NCBI RefSeq assembly: GCF_963422355.1
Contig: NC_085100.1
Span: 4,671,568 to 4,735,567 of the forward strand
DNA length: 64,000 nt
Reading direction: 5' to 3'
From: Corticium candelabrum
Taxonomy: Eukaryota; Porifera; Homoscleromorpha; Homosclerophorida; Plakinidae
The translations under genes were made by a program, and so were the position numbers. Under the pieces are notes generated by a model. That model did not search any database. It was not told the origin of the DNA and was given only the letters and a program-made list of their open reading frames with translations. Below, one piece after another: positions 52,737-64,000 of the stretch; position 1 is the stretch's first letter, and each line of letters begins with the position of its first letter.

Positions 52737-55700
52737 ATGGCGGAGGACGGCGACCAAAATATAGCAGTTGGACTGAATCTTGCAGGATTTCTTTTTGGGA
52801 ATATTAACGAAAGAGGTGAACTCGAAGATGGTGATCTCTTAGACCAGGTAGAGAGGCTCTATTTTATGGCTGCTGGTTGAACGCTACCTAAATCACAGTG
52901 AACTGTGTGCTGCAGCTGCTTCGTGACTGCAGCATGAACTGTTGTGTCATAACTGATTCATTTATTTCAGGAGTCATGCCGTCAGCTGGGCTTGAAGGAT
53001 TTGTAGGGTTTAAGGAAATGTTGGAGTCGATAAACAGTGAGGGACGTGATGAACACAATCAGACTACTTCTGATATGGGTGCTGCAGGTACATATTCGTA
53101 CGAACAATGATGTGGATGGCCAACTTCTTTAGTTAGCGATCGAGGGGAGTTGGCACAAGTTCTGAGCAACATAGTTACTACTAACCTCAGAGAGAAGTCA
53201 CTGTAGCTATTATTCGATCTGTTTGTCTATGCATGGTGTAATTAAGAAAATCGCTTTGTCTGTCAAGGTGACTGTGATATGCCTTAGTTCAGTACTGGCT
53301 TGATGTACTTGTACGCACAACAAGTTGAGCCAAAATAAAGGAGAAGTAGGGAATTGAATTACACTGTAGGCTACTTGCAATTGCACCATTTTTTACAACA
53401 AATCAGTCTTTATAAAGAGATGTGCAAATTGCATACTTGTACTGGCAGTTTGACTACTCATATTTGTATTTAACATTTCTAGGAATCTAACAACTGTGTT
53501 AGATTCTTTACATACTGCAGACCATTTTCCATCTTGAGATGGCTTGCTGATTGATGACATAGCAGGTTTTCATCTTTCTTATAGTCATGCATGATCTGGG
53601 AGTGGATGGAGATCAGGCAGTATCATGATCATGATGGTATTTTAAAGTTTGCAGTGTGAAAAGCAGCTACAGACTGCAGAGAAAAGTGCACTGAGCATTG
53701 CGAATAGACTTGCTTGCTTTCTACCATTTTCAGTGAATGTGTCATTAATTAGAGAAAATATTTGCTCTGGAATGGCAAGCTATCTCAGAATGAATGTAGT
53801 AAAGGTATGGATAAAGAATCTACGCTAGCCCTGGAGCTGAGGGCAGAGGGGGCAATTGCCTCCCAACTTGACGCTACAACTGCGAAGAAATTTGGAAGAA
53901 AATATTTGAATATGACAGTGTTCACCAGAATTACAGATGTGTGTAACCGCTTTCTGTTGCCTAAGAGGAGTATTTAAGTTAAAGTTTAACATCAGAAAGC
54001 GCTTCCAGACAGGAAATGTTGACAACGCACACTTGGTGAGTCATGGGAAACTTCATGTACTCCAACATCCTTTTATGCCCTGCCTCCAACTTGCGAGTCG
54101 CTCGGCCGTCACTGATCTAACACAGGTGTCATCGGTTTTCAAGTTTTAATCACATGAAGTCAAACTGTTGTAATGAACCAAAATATGATTTGCATGTCTT
54201 TTGGTACCAGAGATAAACAGTGTGTGATAAAACTTGGTGCATGCCGGATCGTAGCAGACAGCTCTCCTGCACTGTCCGGTAGTGTTCATAATTATCTTGT
54301 CCTTCCACATGATACACAATATGTCATTGTTACTGGACAAGTTAGAATGGCTGTCTGCTATGAAGAAGAAATGCTTATTTTGTGTCGTGCCGCAACAAAG
54401 CTACGAGAACGAAGAGGAAACGTGTCTGTTTTGCATTGTTTTACACTGGAATTGTGGGTGGCAAATTTGCACCAATTTGTGTGTTGCGATTGGGTGACAC
54501 GTCTGTCTGCATCACTTTCTGTAGTAGTCTGGCTGTTTGCTGTCTGACCGGAAAAATAGAATCAGTTTTATCTTTTTGGTTGCTGCTCCAGCTGCAGTCT
54601 GGCTGTCGTACAGCTTGTCATAGCACTTTCGAAGTGTGTAGCTGGACCAGACCAGACTGCTGACCTACGCTTTACTGCACCTACACTCACTTGCAGACAA
54701 ACTGTGGGTTTATACCTCTAATAACTAATATGGTATGTATGTAGTACATGCAAGGCAATATGGAAAGTGTATGAGAAATAGAACTTAACTTGGTGCTGTA
54801 ATAATTGCTGGAAACTTGAACGGTTGGATGCAGTGGTGCTCGTAGTTTAGCTTACTTGCTGAACTACAACAGTGATACTATGACATTGGTTCTAATAATT
54901 CTGGCACAGACAGCTGGCTTTGGTGACATAGTTACTGTAACAGAGGCATGGGCAGTAGAATAATTGATGGGGCTAAACCACTGAAGCTTCTACTCTGACT
55001 AATAGAGAGGGCTAAGAGTAGCCTACACTAGTGTTGTTTTTTAGGTCAGACTAAGTATCTGTTAGCACTTTCGTGTAAATGCCAGGTAAAAATTAATGTC
55101 AAATAATATGTAAGATTTTGTATGTAGTATTGGAAATTAGTTAATTAATCAATGACTGGTGGTTGTTTAGCTACAGGTTTAAGAGTACTTGTATCTCTAG
55201 TTGTACCCAGGCCCTCATGTGCGGATGGAGAACAGGGCTCAAAAAATTGTTCCAACTAGTTGTCGTCATTTGGCGAGTTTCCAAAAATTTTAGGTGGTCA
55301 AAATTTTTGTCTTGGACATCATGTTGATATCAATCATGGTGTCTACTGGTATCCCACTATTTTGTACGGTCTTTTAAAATTCAGTGTAGTGCAAGCGTAC
55401 AGCGCAATATTCCGTACTTCACAATGGCATGCAAAACAAAAGTATCCAACACGTTACCGCTGAGCCAATGGATACGACGAGGGCTACTAAATAAGACTTC
55501 TTCAGGGAAGACAATAGCGATAGCTAATTGAACTAGTGATTAAACGCATACAGTACCATAATACCACCTCTCTTTGTCAAAACAAGGCAAAGTTTCAACC
55601 AGGCTTCCACATATCACATGTCCGTTTCTTGCTACTAAGTCATATCGACCTACTTTGACCTACAGGATTTACCATTGTCTCCACTTCCTCACGTGCTCCC

Positions 55701-56080
55701 TGGTCACAGACTTCATGCCTTTGCTCTGTTGGAATCCTTAGATGGCTCTTGCATTCCCATTTCATTATCTGGGATATGAGCAGTTTGTCAATGTACACTG
55801 CTGATGTCTAATTCTTACTGTACAGCGGATGTCCCAATGCGATCGTCAAAGTGGCACATGTTTCAGTACAGTACAGCTATCCGCATGCATACCGAGAAAG
55901 CCATTGCAAACTAGCTTTGGTCTGCTAGAGTCATCATTTGATGACCCAGACTACAACGCTAGTCGTCAGTTGTAAAATGTAACTCGTCAAATGATGACTT
56001 GACGACCTATTTCTTAGCCCTGGGAGAAGAGAGCATTGTACATGTCTTCACACTCGTGCATATATTACCCTGAATCGGGG

Positions 56081-56172
<92 letters not shown>

Positions 56173-56176
56173 TTAA

Positions 56177-56228
<52 letters not shown>

Positions 56229-56239
56229 AAAAACGTGTG

Positions 56240-56290
<51 letters not shown>

Positions 56291-59200
56291 ACGGATGAAG
56301 AGCTGACTTCTAGAACTTACAGTTGATTGAAACATCATGCAGTAATAGTGGTGTGGCTAGTGAAGGAAGCTGTTCTGCTTTTAGTATGGTTCGGTACACT
56401 TTTGGTAACTTTCAGCTTTCTAATGTAAAGCTAAAGGAGCAGTAGTGCGTATTCTACAGCATGTGTAGAACAAGAAGACACGTTTGACTGCATGGTTACC
56501 GATTGCTACAAGATACAGAAAATCATTCTGCTTTCAACTACTAGTATTCTTATTTGGAACAAAAAGGAAGTGTGGATGCAAAGCCCTAAGATTATTGCAA
56601 ATTGCTGTGACAAACCCCCAAGATGATTCTCTAAAAAGGCAACATTTTTCGAAATTGGATTGCTGTATGTTGAATCGGTGCATTCAATAGCTTCCTAGGT
56701 ACTGAGCATGGCAATTGTATGCCATCCATATCCTTTTGCATATGGCATTGGTTGGGTGCTTCAATTGGACATGAGTTCCAGGCAACGTCAGCTTTGCTTT
56801 TGTGCATGCTACTTGTTTAGGGTGATATATAATATGCACACATGTAAAAACAACAAATACCAGGCCTCTTTCTTATCTGCACGTGAAGGCTACAAGGCTA
56901 CTGTAGATCATGCTTTGATGCAAATGAATGGTTTATTTTTTAAGTACCATATTACATTTTGTTGGATGGTGGGCTTGAGTTTCAGGCATGCACCAAATTA
57001 TGGGATGAAACATACTATTCAAGAATGCAGAGTACCCTTTGCTAATAGCACCAAGCATGTGCATATGTCCATGTTTGTTGACATCAGGTTTTTTGAATAC
57101 ACATGGAGGAGTCTGTAACTGTTAGCTGCATTGGCTTCTCATTTTACTGACATTTGTTGGAAGATGAATTGTATATTTGACTTTAACAGTCATGTTTAGT
57201 ACAGATTTGGTTATGTTAGGATCATATGCAATGGTGTTGGTTTCTAAAATGGCCAGACAAATGATGATTTATTCAACCACATTTACTTGATGGTCTGTCA
57301 AATCATGTTTGTTTTGCAGAGTACCAACTTTGTTCGACGACAGCTGATTCAACAGCTGATTTCCCAATGCTATTTCCAGCTGGCGATGGTAACAAAGAAG
57401 AGTTATATAGATATGTAGCAAAGGTGTTTCCGGAATTTGCTCCAAATAAGGTGCTTCGATTCTCTCGTCTTTTTGATGCTGGCAAGTCTTTGCTACCTCG
57501 TGCACTTAAACGTCAAGAGACAAGAAAACGACATTTGTCAGGGAGAAGTAACGATGAAATGGATTGGGAAGAAGTTAAAGCAAAGAAACTGACTCCAGAC
57601 ATGTATGAGGCAGGAGATGAGGTGAGGTGAACAGTGCCAAGAAAATACTCAGTGTTTGCTGTGAGCTGTAAACATGTGTATACTCTAACATTTTAGTTAG
57701 GGGTTTATCTGTTTATGTGGATTTCTCATTCATGTGACGTGGTCACCGTGTAGCCACAAAATCAGATTGTAAATCAAAATCACTAAATCACAGTCGTGAC
57801 ACAGACAAGACTTTTCCATAAATAAGACTGGATAACTTTTCAGTTTTGCTATGATCATTGCAGATAGCTACTGCACATGTAATGGTAGCCACTTGTAGAG
57901 ATAGTGCTTCATATTGGTTATCTGGACAAATCACTTGTCTGGACGTTCTGTGACTCTGTGACTCTAACCTGTTTGGATAAGTGGTGCTCTACTTTATGTG
58001 AATTCAGAATTGTTTGATAACTGTTTGGTAGCAGAGTCGTTGATTATGTAAGCTTTAGCAGATGTCCACATATAAACTATTGGTACAGATATGACCAAGC
58101 CACTACTGTTGCACTCTGGTGTTGTGCTCATAGTAACATCAGGAGTTGAGGTCATACGTTTATTGTGTTCTGTACTTGTTAGGAAGAGTTTCTTACTTCT
58201 TCAAGCATTCAGGGTATAACGCCATATTCGAGTGTCAACTCTAAACTTCATTCAGCAAATAGAGGAGATGCAATGACGGAGCTGGTGAAAGCGGCAGAAT
58301 GGCGTCATGGTCCTGCTAAACTGGTATATGACATGGCCGGAATACCAGAAGATGCAACAGAACTTGACTATGGATTTCAGTTAAAGGTAGCTGGAAAAGA
58401 TGCAATTCTCATTGTATTATCGGTTGAGGTTTTGTGCTTCTTATTGTTTTGTTTGACAAAGAAAAGTGAAGGAAATGACAAGCGAAAGGTTGAGTACCCC
58501 GTTGAAGACTGTTTTCTTATGGTATCACAAGTGCCATGGGAGGAGGATGTCATTCTTGATACTGATCTGCTGATGGCCAGTGGAGGTCTCAAAGTCTCAT
58601 CTGTGGTTGCTAACCATCCCATTATTGGAGCTGCTAAACAACCTCAAAGTGAGCTGGTTGACAATTATTGTAAAATGTTAATAGACAATATTTGCACAGT
58701 CTGTGTATATTAATGGTGTAACACCTGGGGATTGGTTTTGCATTTTTTGTCATTTTAAGCATGTCAGTCTTGCAAATACAGTTGCACAACTGCATAATGG
58801 TTGTTTATGTAAATTGCTTTTGCGTATGTCTTGTTAGATGACAAGGTTGTGTTTATGTTTTGAAGTTAGTTTGCTATTACTACTTTTGAGGACAGTTTAG
58901 TGCAATTTAGCTTCTGTTTGATTGTCATTGAGAATTGTTGATTTGTTGTTGTTGTTGTGTGAAACAATTTGTTGTTTTGATGATTGAATGTTGAGACTGC
59001 TTCTATGGAAGACTTGTTCTGGCATACGTGATCTTGTGTCGTATTTTAGAGGCAGTTCCACTTGTCTTAAACCAACCGGTCAATGTAGTTTATGGTCATT
59101 TCCTAATGCCAGATTTTTTGAAGAACAGTAGTCTTATTGCAAATGGAGATATTCAATATAAGAAGTCTTATTGCATATGGCAGGTGTGGAGTCTGCTATA

Positions 59201-59509
59201 ATGGACATTTAGAAAATAAGAAACTTTGGAAGTAGCCAGTGTGACTGTGTGGTTTAGATGTGTTTTTTTGTGTAGCATTGTCTTAAATGGTCTGTCAGTG
59301 GCAGCAGCTTTTGATTCGTGTGATTTTTTTGTTGATTTGTCAACATTTGATGCTGCTGTGAACAACTGATAACTCTTGTTTTCACCACTGTTGCATATTA
59401 TGAGATTGCATTAGGTTGCATATAGTTTTGAATCATGTTCTGGATCATGGATAGGAGCCGTGTTTAATTAACCCACATCATAGAGCCATTTGTGTGTGTG
59501 TCCATTATG

Positions 59510-59583
<74 letters not shown>

Positions 59584-60074
59584 CATGCATGCGTGCATGT
59601 GTGCGTGCGTGTGTGCATGTGTGCATGTGTGTGTGCATGTAGGATGGCATCACTTGCGCCATCTTTCACTTGTTTACCCGTGGAGAGTCCCTCGGGGTTG
59701 ATTTCCTAGACAAAGAACGTCGATAAAGTCACGGAAGAGGATTCCCTGTTGGCAGTTTGCTTCATGAAATGTCAGGTCGCTCTGGCAATGTTGATTTACA
59801 AACTGTTGTCTGCCCTGAATGCTAGAGGTTTCAGATGCATTAGTGACTTGAAGAGACACAAATGCATTGCTGAAAGTGAAAAACGTATACATGAGCAAAA
59901 AGGAGCCATTGAATGCCAGACATGTCAGAAGTACTTTTGAAGCAAAGGAGGCTATGCAATACACAAACGCATCGATATTCATGCGAAAACTTTTCATAAC
60001 TTTGTCTTTGTTCCCACTGATGGTGTAGCGTGACCGTTTAGACGGAAGCAATACAGGAGGAGGAGGAGGAGGGT

Positions 60075-60147
<73 letters not shown>

Positions 60148-63100
60148 TGTGTGTGTGGGTGGGTGGGTGGGTGGGTGTGTGTGTGTGTGTGTGTGTGTGT
60201 GCACACGCGCACACGCATATATGTGTAGATCTGTTTACGTGGAGATGAATTTTTGTTGTACACATGCATTTCTTATCTACTTTTAGGTCACTTGCAGTTG
60301 CAGCGAACTTTGTCTGGTGTAACTACTCCCAGCTCTAAGTCCCCTATGACTCCACTAAGTAGTCCAGCAATTTCTAAACTGGCTGTTCCAACTGCTACTG
60401 CAGCACTGATGTTGCAAGGGTAAGATTGCTCTGATTTAAAGTTGCTGTCAGTATGTTTAACTATTTTATGAAGGTCTACATCAGGAATATTGCCATCTGG
60501 TGTTCAGTCAGCAAATTCCAGAGATACAGAAATAGAGCAAGCCTACTCTATTTTTCCTGTTGAAAATGAAGAGCTAGTGTATAGCAATTGGGAGGAGAAA
60601 GTTATTTTAGATGATCAGGTTTGAATCTGCTATATTTGTTACGCAATGCAATTTGTTTAGTATCAAACAACATCTGCATACTACTACTGTATTGCTGACA
60701 GTGTTTTTGCTGGAATTTTTGATTAGTAGCCACTTGGTTAAAGGAGTTCAAAAAATTGTCCAAGTGTCAAATGGCTAGCAATCCAAAAGACAACAACTAT
60801 TTATTCACGTTTAACCTGGTTGGACAGACAGGCAGCATGTAGTACTAATCTGACACGTGTCATGCAAAACATGACTTTGGCAAGACGAAGTCTACAAACC
60901 AGACTTCAAGCATTTAGTGTCATCTTTCTTATCTTTTTATACCAAATATTTAAAAGCTTTGTTAAAATCAAAGTCTTGAAGTTTTGGCTCTTGTATGCTC
61001 AGCATCATCAAAGTTCGGTATCATTGAAGTCATCGTCGTCGTCATCTTCCTCATGGTTTCTACCATTGGTCTGCTTCCTTTTTACTTTGGCAGTTGTCTT
61101 CAGAACCATAACTGTCATCTTTACTGTGATTATGTCTAGTTCGATGCTTATGGAAGCCATACGTATGCAAAGAGTGCCCGCCATGTGCAGGACATAAACA
61201 GAGTATGCGTGATAGATTGACCTTTAGTCCTTGGAGCTCCAATGCGTTGTGCTAATTGCCATTCTTAGCATGCTGTAGCGACTGGTTGCAAGTTCTGATC
61301 TAGAGGAAGGCATACACGGTACACTGTAACAGCTAGCCAAATTGGCGAGGAGGCATTACCATTTTATCGTCAGTGACTTCTATTTGTAGCATTTGGCTAT
61401 TTGGCGATTGTCCAACAGAAACACTGAATTATTACACTAAGCCATCTTATTTAACTGTTTAATCAAGGATGTAGGCAAATTGATGAAATTTAGCTAGACA
61501 AATGGGAATTTTGGGATTTCATAAGCACGGAACATTTTTGGTCCTAAGCAGTAAAGAAAATGAAGAAATGCTGTCATCAAAATTACACAGACAAATATTG
61601 TAAATTTTATGGCATTTTGTAAGGGCAATAGTGTTTGCATACACAAAAATAATCAAAGAACTTGTGTGAGATGATATAACTGACAATTGAATTGATATGT
61701 TGACTGTTGTAGTTGTAGTGGCTGTTGTAATTGAAGTTGTGAGCAGCTACCATTCTTTTAGACAAATTGTCAGATTGCATTGTTGGCCAATTCTGAGCTG
61801 CAGCTATGCTGAACAGTATTTAATGAACCATGTAACTGAGGTTAACTTAATTATTAATTAATGTACTTAAACATTACTACTAAAATAGAAAATTAAGTAA
61901 GTATTAAACTAAACAAGACTGATCCTTTGATTATGCATGACAGTACTAGGCATTAAGAAATAGAAGGTTCACGTTTCTATATGTTTGTAGGCTTCTAATT
62001 TTGTTCTAGTAAATGAGTCGTTTTAGTTTCAACAAAGTTGTAGAATATTCTTGTTGTGTCTAGCAGTGTATTGAGGGTGTGCTGTTTCCCAAGTGTTGGT
62101 AACTAACTGTGTAATATTGCAAAACATTGTTGGGGCGAGCCTCGGTGAGAACAGACACGAAACAAAATGATTTGTCAGAAGGTTTTGCATACAGCTATTA
62201 TGCTTACACCAGCATTGTGACATCACAAACATCTTGTCTGTGATTGGCTCAAAATCAACATTATTTCTGCTCTAACAAACACACACATCTCAACACAGCA
62301 CCGTACACATAGGAAGTAGGAAGGAAGGGTTATGTCCCAATAAAATTAATCTTTGAAGCTGGGAACATGAAGAATTAGACTTTAATATAGTTTTGATTGA
62401 ACAGCATAATCGTGTAGTAAGCAGAGTATAAAAAATGCTGGTTAACCATTGTCAAAGGCTTTTCTGTGCATACTGTCAAAAAACTTAGGACTTGCTCATA
62501 ACTATGTAAGAGTGGGATGAGGATAAACAGTAGTTTGGGCATAGGTGGTGGGGATCTGCTGGAAGCCAAACTACAATATTATGGCACAGACTGGAAGGAG
62601 TTACTAATGAAGCATCTCATTTCTTGTTTGTTTTTGCTTTTTTGCTATCTCTAAAGTTATTAGAAATGGTTTTAGGTTAGCATACTGACATATGTATGTG
62701 TATGGTGTATGTACAGTGCCATAAAGTGTCTTTAACATAACTGTTTTGTTGTATTGTATTGGTTAGAATATGACTTGTATTCCATCTCCTGTTGACTTGA
62801 AACTGGACCCAAATGATGAGAATCTTTTGATTGGCATTCCATATGACCCTGAACCACAAGACCAGTCTGCGAGTCAACAAATGCCAACCAAAAAGGTTAT
62901 ATTTGGAGGTTGTTAAGGTCATGTTGTTATCATGTTACTTTTGTTTAGGAACGTAAGTCAAAGATTTTGTTGGGAAAGGCAGGCATCATTAAAGTAGAGC
63001 AAAATGATGTATGTGTGAAATAAGTCAATAATGTTTGTGTTTGTTGGGTTAAGTTTCCTAAGAAATTTTGTATTCTTTCCAGTCTCCTGGTGGAATTGAG

Positions 63101-63155
63101 CGAGGCAAAGACCCATTTAATATTTCATGTGACGAATACTACATGCCAAGACATG
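52737..63155 (+). CDS. TAF1: TAF1, largest TFIID subunit, N-terminal half (partial)
   Basis: TAF1 is the TFIID scaffold that contacts TBP and promoter DNA. Phase-consistent exons: 52737-52847 (ATG), exon 2 ending 53087 (start 52916, or 52971 with a longer exon 1), 57320-57621, 58183-58386, 58462-58648, 60287-60419, 60474-60618, 62767-62895, 62949-63008 and 63083-63155. Human-like landmarks: the TBP-binding [75 protein letters not shown] (across a 75-nt intron), [65 protein letters not shown] and [13 protein letters not shown]. These reach the start of the DUF3591 region. The linker between the TBP-binding segment and VLRFSRLF is much shorter than in human. The rest, including the bromodomains, lies beyond the window; the last bases, TTTTATAG, look like the next acceptor. 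Confidence 0.9.
53088..57319. other. TAF1 intron 2, unassigned content
   Basis: 4.2 kb between phase-1 exon ends. Open frames at 54173-54547 and 56708-57118 (124 and 136 aa) have no family I recognise and no splice logic linking them to TAF1. Apart from the GT tract at 56083 I see no definite element. Confidence 0.5.
56083..56289 (+). repeat. (GT)n microsatellite with two identical interruptions
   Basis: Three GT blocks are separated by two copies of TTTAAAAACG (at 56172 and 56227), with occasional TTTG steps. The repeated interruption implies internal duplication of a roughly 55-bp unit. Confidence 0.95.
58387..58461 (+). other. 75-nt phase-0 intron without stop codons in TAF1
   Basis: Starts GTAGCT and ends TTTGACAAAG. 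Because it is a multiple of three and open, it can be mistaken for coding sequence, which would add a hydrophobic stretch ([17 protein letters not shown]). Removing it joins FQLK to KSEG, matching the TAF1 family. Confidence 0.75.
59508..59575 (+). repeat. (GT)n microsatellite
   Basis: About 33 units, followed by GTGC/ATGC variants to 59640, directly 5' of a LINE tail. Confidence 0.95.
59640..60060 (+). mobile_element. LINE 3'-end fragment with zinc-finger tail, in a TAF1 intron
   Basis: Broken frames read [20 protein letters not shown], then [12 protein letters not shown], a stop, and [14 protein letters not shown]. This is the paired C2H2 arrangement (CX2C...HX3-5H/C) found at the C-terminus of some LINE proteins. 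Only about 420 bp of the element remain, and both sides are GT-rich microsatellite. Confidence 0.65.
60060..60201 (+). repeat. (GGA)n / (GT)n / (GGGT)n compound microsatellite
   Basis: A short GGA run is followed by GT units, some CTGT steps and four GGGT units. It lies immediately 3' of the LINE tail. Confidence 0.95.
60619..62766. other. TAF1 intron, no further gene recognised
   Basis: About 2.1 kb between phase-0 exon ends. A His/Ser/Asp-rich minus-strand frame near 61060-61200 has no family I know. I see nothing else to annotate. Confidence 0.5.
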
Positions 63156-64000
63156 GTGATTTCAGTGTGTATTGCTCGGAACACTTTGTAATTGTTACTG
63201 TGATTTCTTGCTTGAGACTCGTCATCAGCTGTTGTAAAAATTGGTTTGCACAAAAGTGCTATTCAGGTAATCTTAGTTTGTTGAATTGTGTGTAGTCTTT
63301 TCATTGTGCTTACTAATCTTACATTTGCAATGGTGTGTATTATGTGGTGTTAATTTCTGGATTGTTACTGCGACGATTGTCTGCTGTATTTCTTATACAT
63401 ATATAATAAACTGGGCGTATGATAATAGGTATTCTAATTAGTTACAGGTACATACCATAAGGAGTGATTCTGGATGAATGATTGCAAGTTTATGATTTTG
63501 AACTTTATGCTACTTAGCAAAAAACTGTGTAGAGTGGTAGTTGACCTATTTGGCAAGCAGTGCACAGCTTACCGTCTTAGCTATAACAGTAGAGTCACCA
63601 AAAACCTTAGCTTAGATGATGTTATTCTTTGAACCACAATATAGAATTGCTTTCTACACACAGCTATGAATCATTACGGCAATGGATTGTTTGTGTCGGT
63701 TGTAATGGTATGAATGGTGTAGGTGTTTGTTTACTAATTTTGGGACACAGTTTGAAAATTCTTAGCTTGTTGGTGTGCCTGATTTTATGCCGTTTGGGGA
63801 AAAACTGCTTTGCATATCACACATAGCATATCTGGTTGCTGGTTTAAGTTAAGTTTTTGTACTATACAATTCTCAAAGATTGATGAAATGCAGTTGTGCT
63901 AAGGGTTGTGTTTTTATAAGCAAGGAAAGTGTGGGGTGTTCAAGATACAATATGATTTAGGTTTAGCCTTGAGCAGTAGTTGTTATTGTTTATTTTATAG
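63156..64000. other. Last TAF1 intron in the window
   Basis: If the donor is at 63156 the whole remainder is intron and ends in TTATTTTATAG at the window edge, a good acceptor. An alternative donor at 63267 would keep the same phase and add 37 codons that do not resemble TAF1. No other feature was seen. Confidence 0.5.

Noticed and set aside
58273..58713. A single 146-aa membrane protein
   Set aside because: The hydrophobic centre is best explained as a 75-nt intron, and the flanks align with TAF1 exons.
59050..59183. Extra TAF1 exon ([17 protein letters not shown] frame)
   Set aside because: It has an acceptor and an open frame, but its end phase does not fit the next exon at 60287, whereas 58648 joins 60287 in phase without it. 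It also does not resemble TAF1.
63156..63266. TAF1 exon extended through a Cys-rich hydrophobic stretch
   Set aside because: In-frame but unlike TAF1; the GTGATT donor at 63156 directly follows the conserved EYYMP segment.

Overview
The window is eukaryotic, spliced and animal-like. It reads as genome sequence of an early-branching metazoan, and a sponge is my best inference: sponge-like gene content (a GABA-B-type class C GPCR, ankyrin/Roco-type proteins, a laminin-G protein), many short introns (about 52-75 nt) beside a few very long ones, long GT/CA microsatellites and a high load of degraded transposons. No bacterial operons, CRISPR arrays, rRNA or tRNA genes were recognised. The species call is inference.

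Layout. (1) 1-4.1 kb: polypurine tract, the 3' end of a laminin-G-domain gene on + (819-1526), then a low-complexity TTTG/TTTA region with possible acidic exons. (2) 4.1-6.0 kb: a 5'-truncated LINE sitting between two GT microsatellites. (3) 6.65-15.36 kb: a + strand gene with a TATA/Inr-like promoter, three one-exon ankyrin repeats and a Roco/DAPK-like C-terminal region; its presumed 5'UTR intron hosts a Ty3/gypsy element with 120-bp LTRs (6850-11241). (4) 17.36-22.54 kb, minus strand: a complete four-exon ADP-dependent glucokinase (ADPGK), whose 3.6-kb intron holds a foldback element. (5) 23.49-52.45 kb, plus strand: a complete 13-exon, about 830-aa GABA-B-receptor-like gene. All its exon phases agree, and its large introns have collected Helitrons, a hairpin MITE, a gypsy element with copia-like domain order that itself contains a LINE, a Penelope-like element interrupted by a TIR element, and a Tc1/mariner element. 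(6) 52.74 kb to the right edge, plus strand: the N-terminal half of TAF1, the largest TFIID subunit, with a LINE tail in one intron and the gene running off the window.

ADPGK and the GABA-B-like gene are divergent, with 951 bp between their start codons. The GABA-B-like stop and the TAF1 start are only 288 bp apart. The host genes have unrelated cellular roles: ER sugar phosphorylation, G-protein signalling and basal transcription. Most of the remaining DNA is transposon-derived. All exon boundaries were assigned by eye from GT/AG sites, reading phase and remembered family sequences, and no database search was run.
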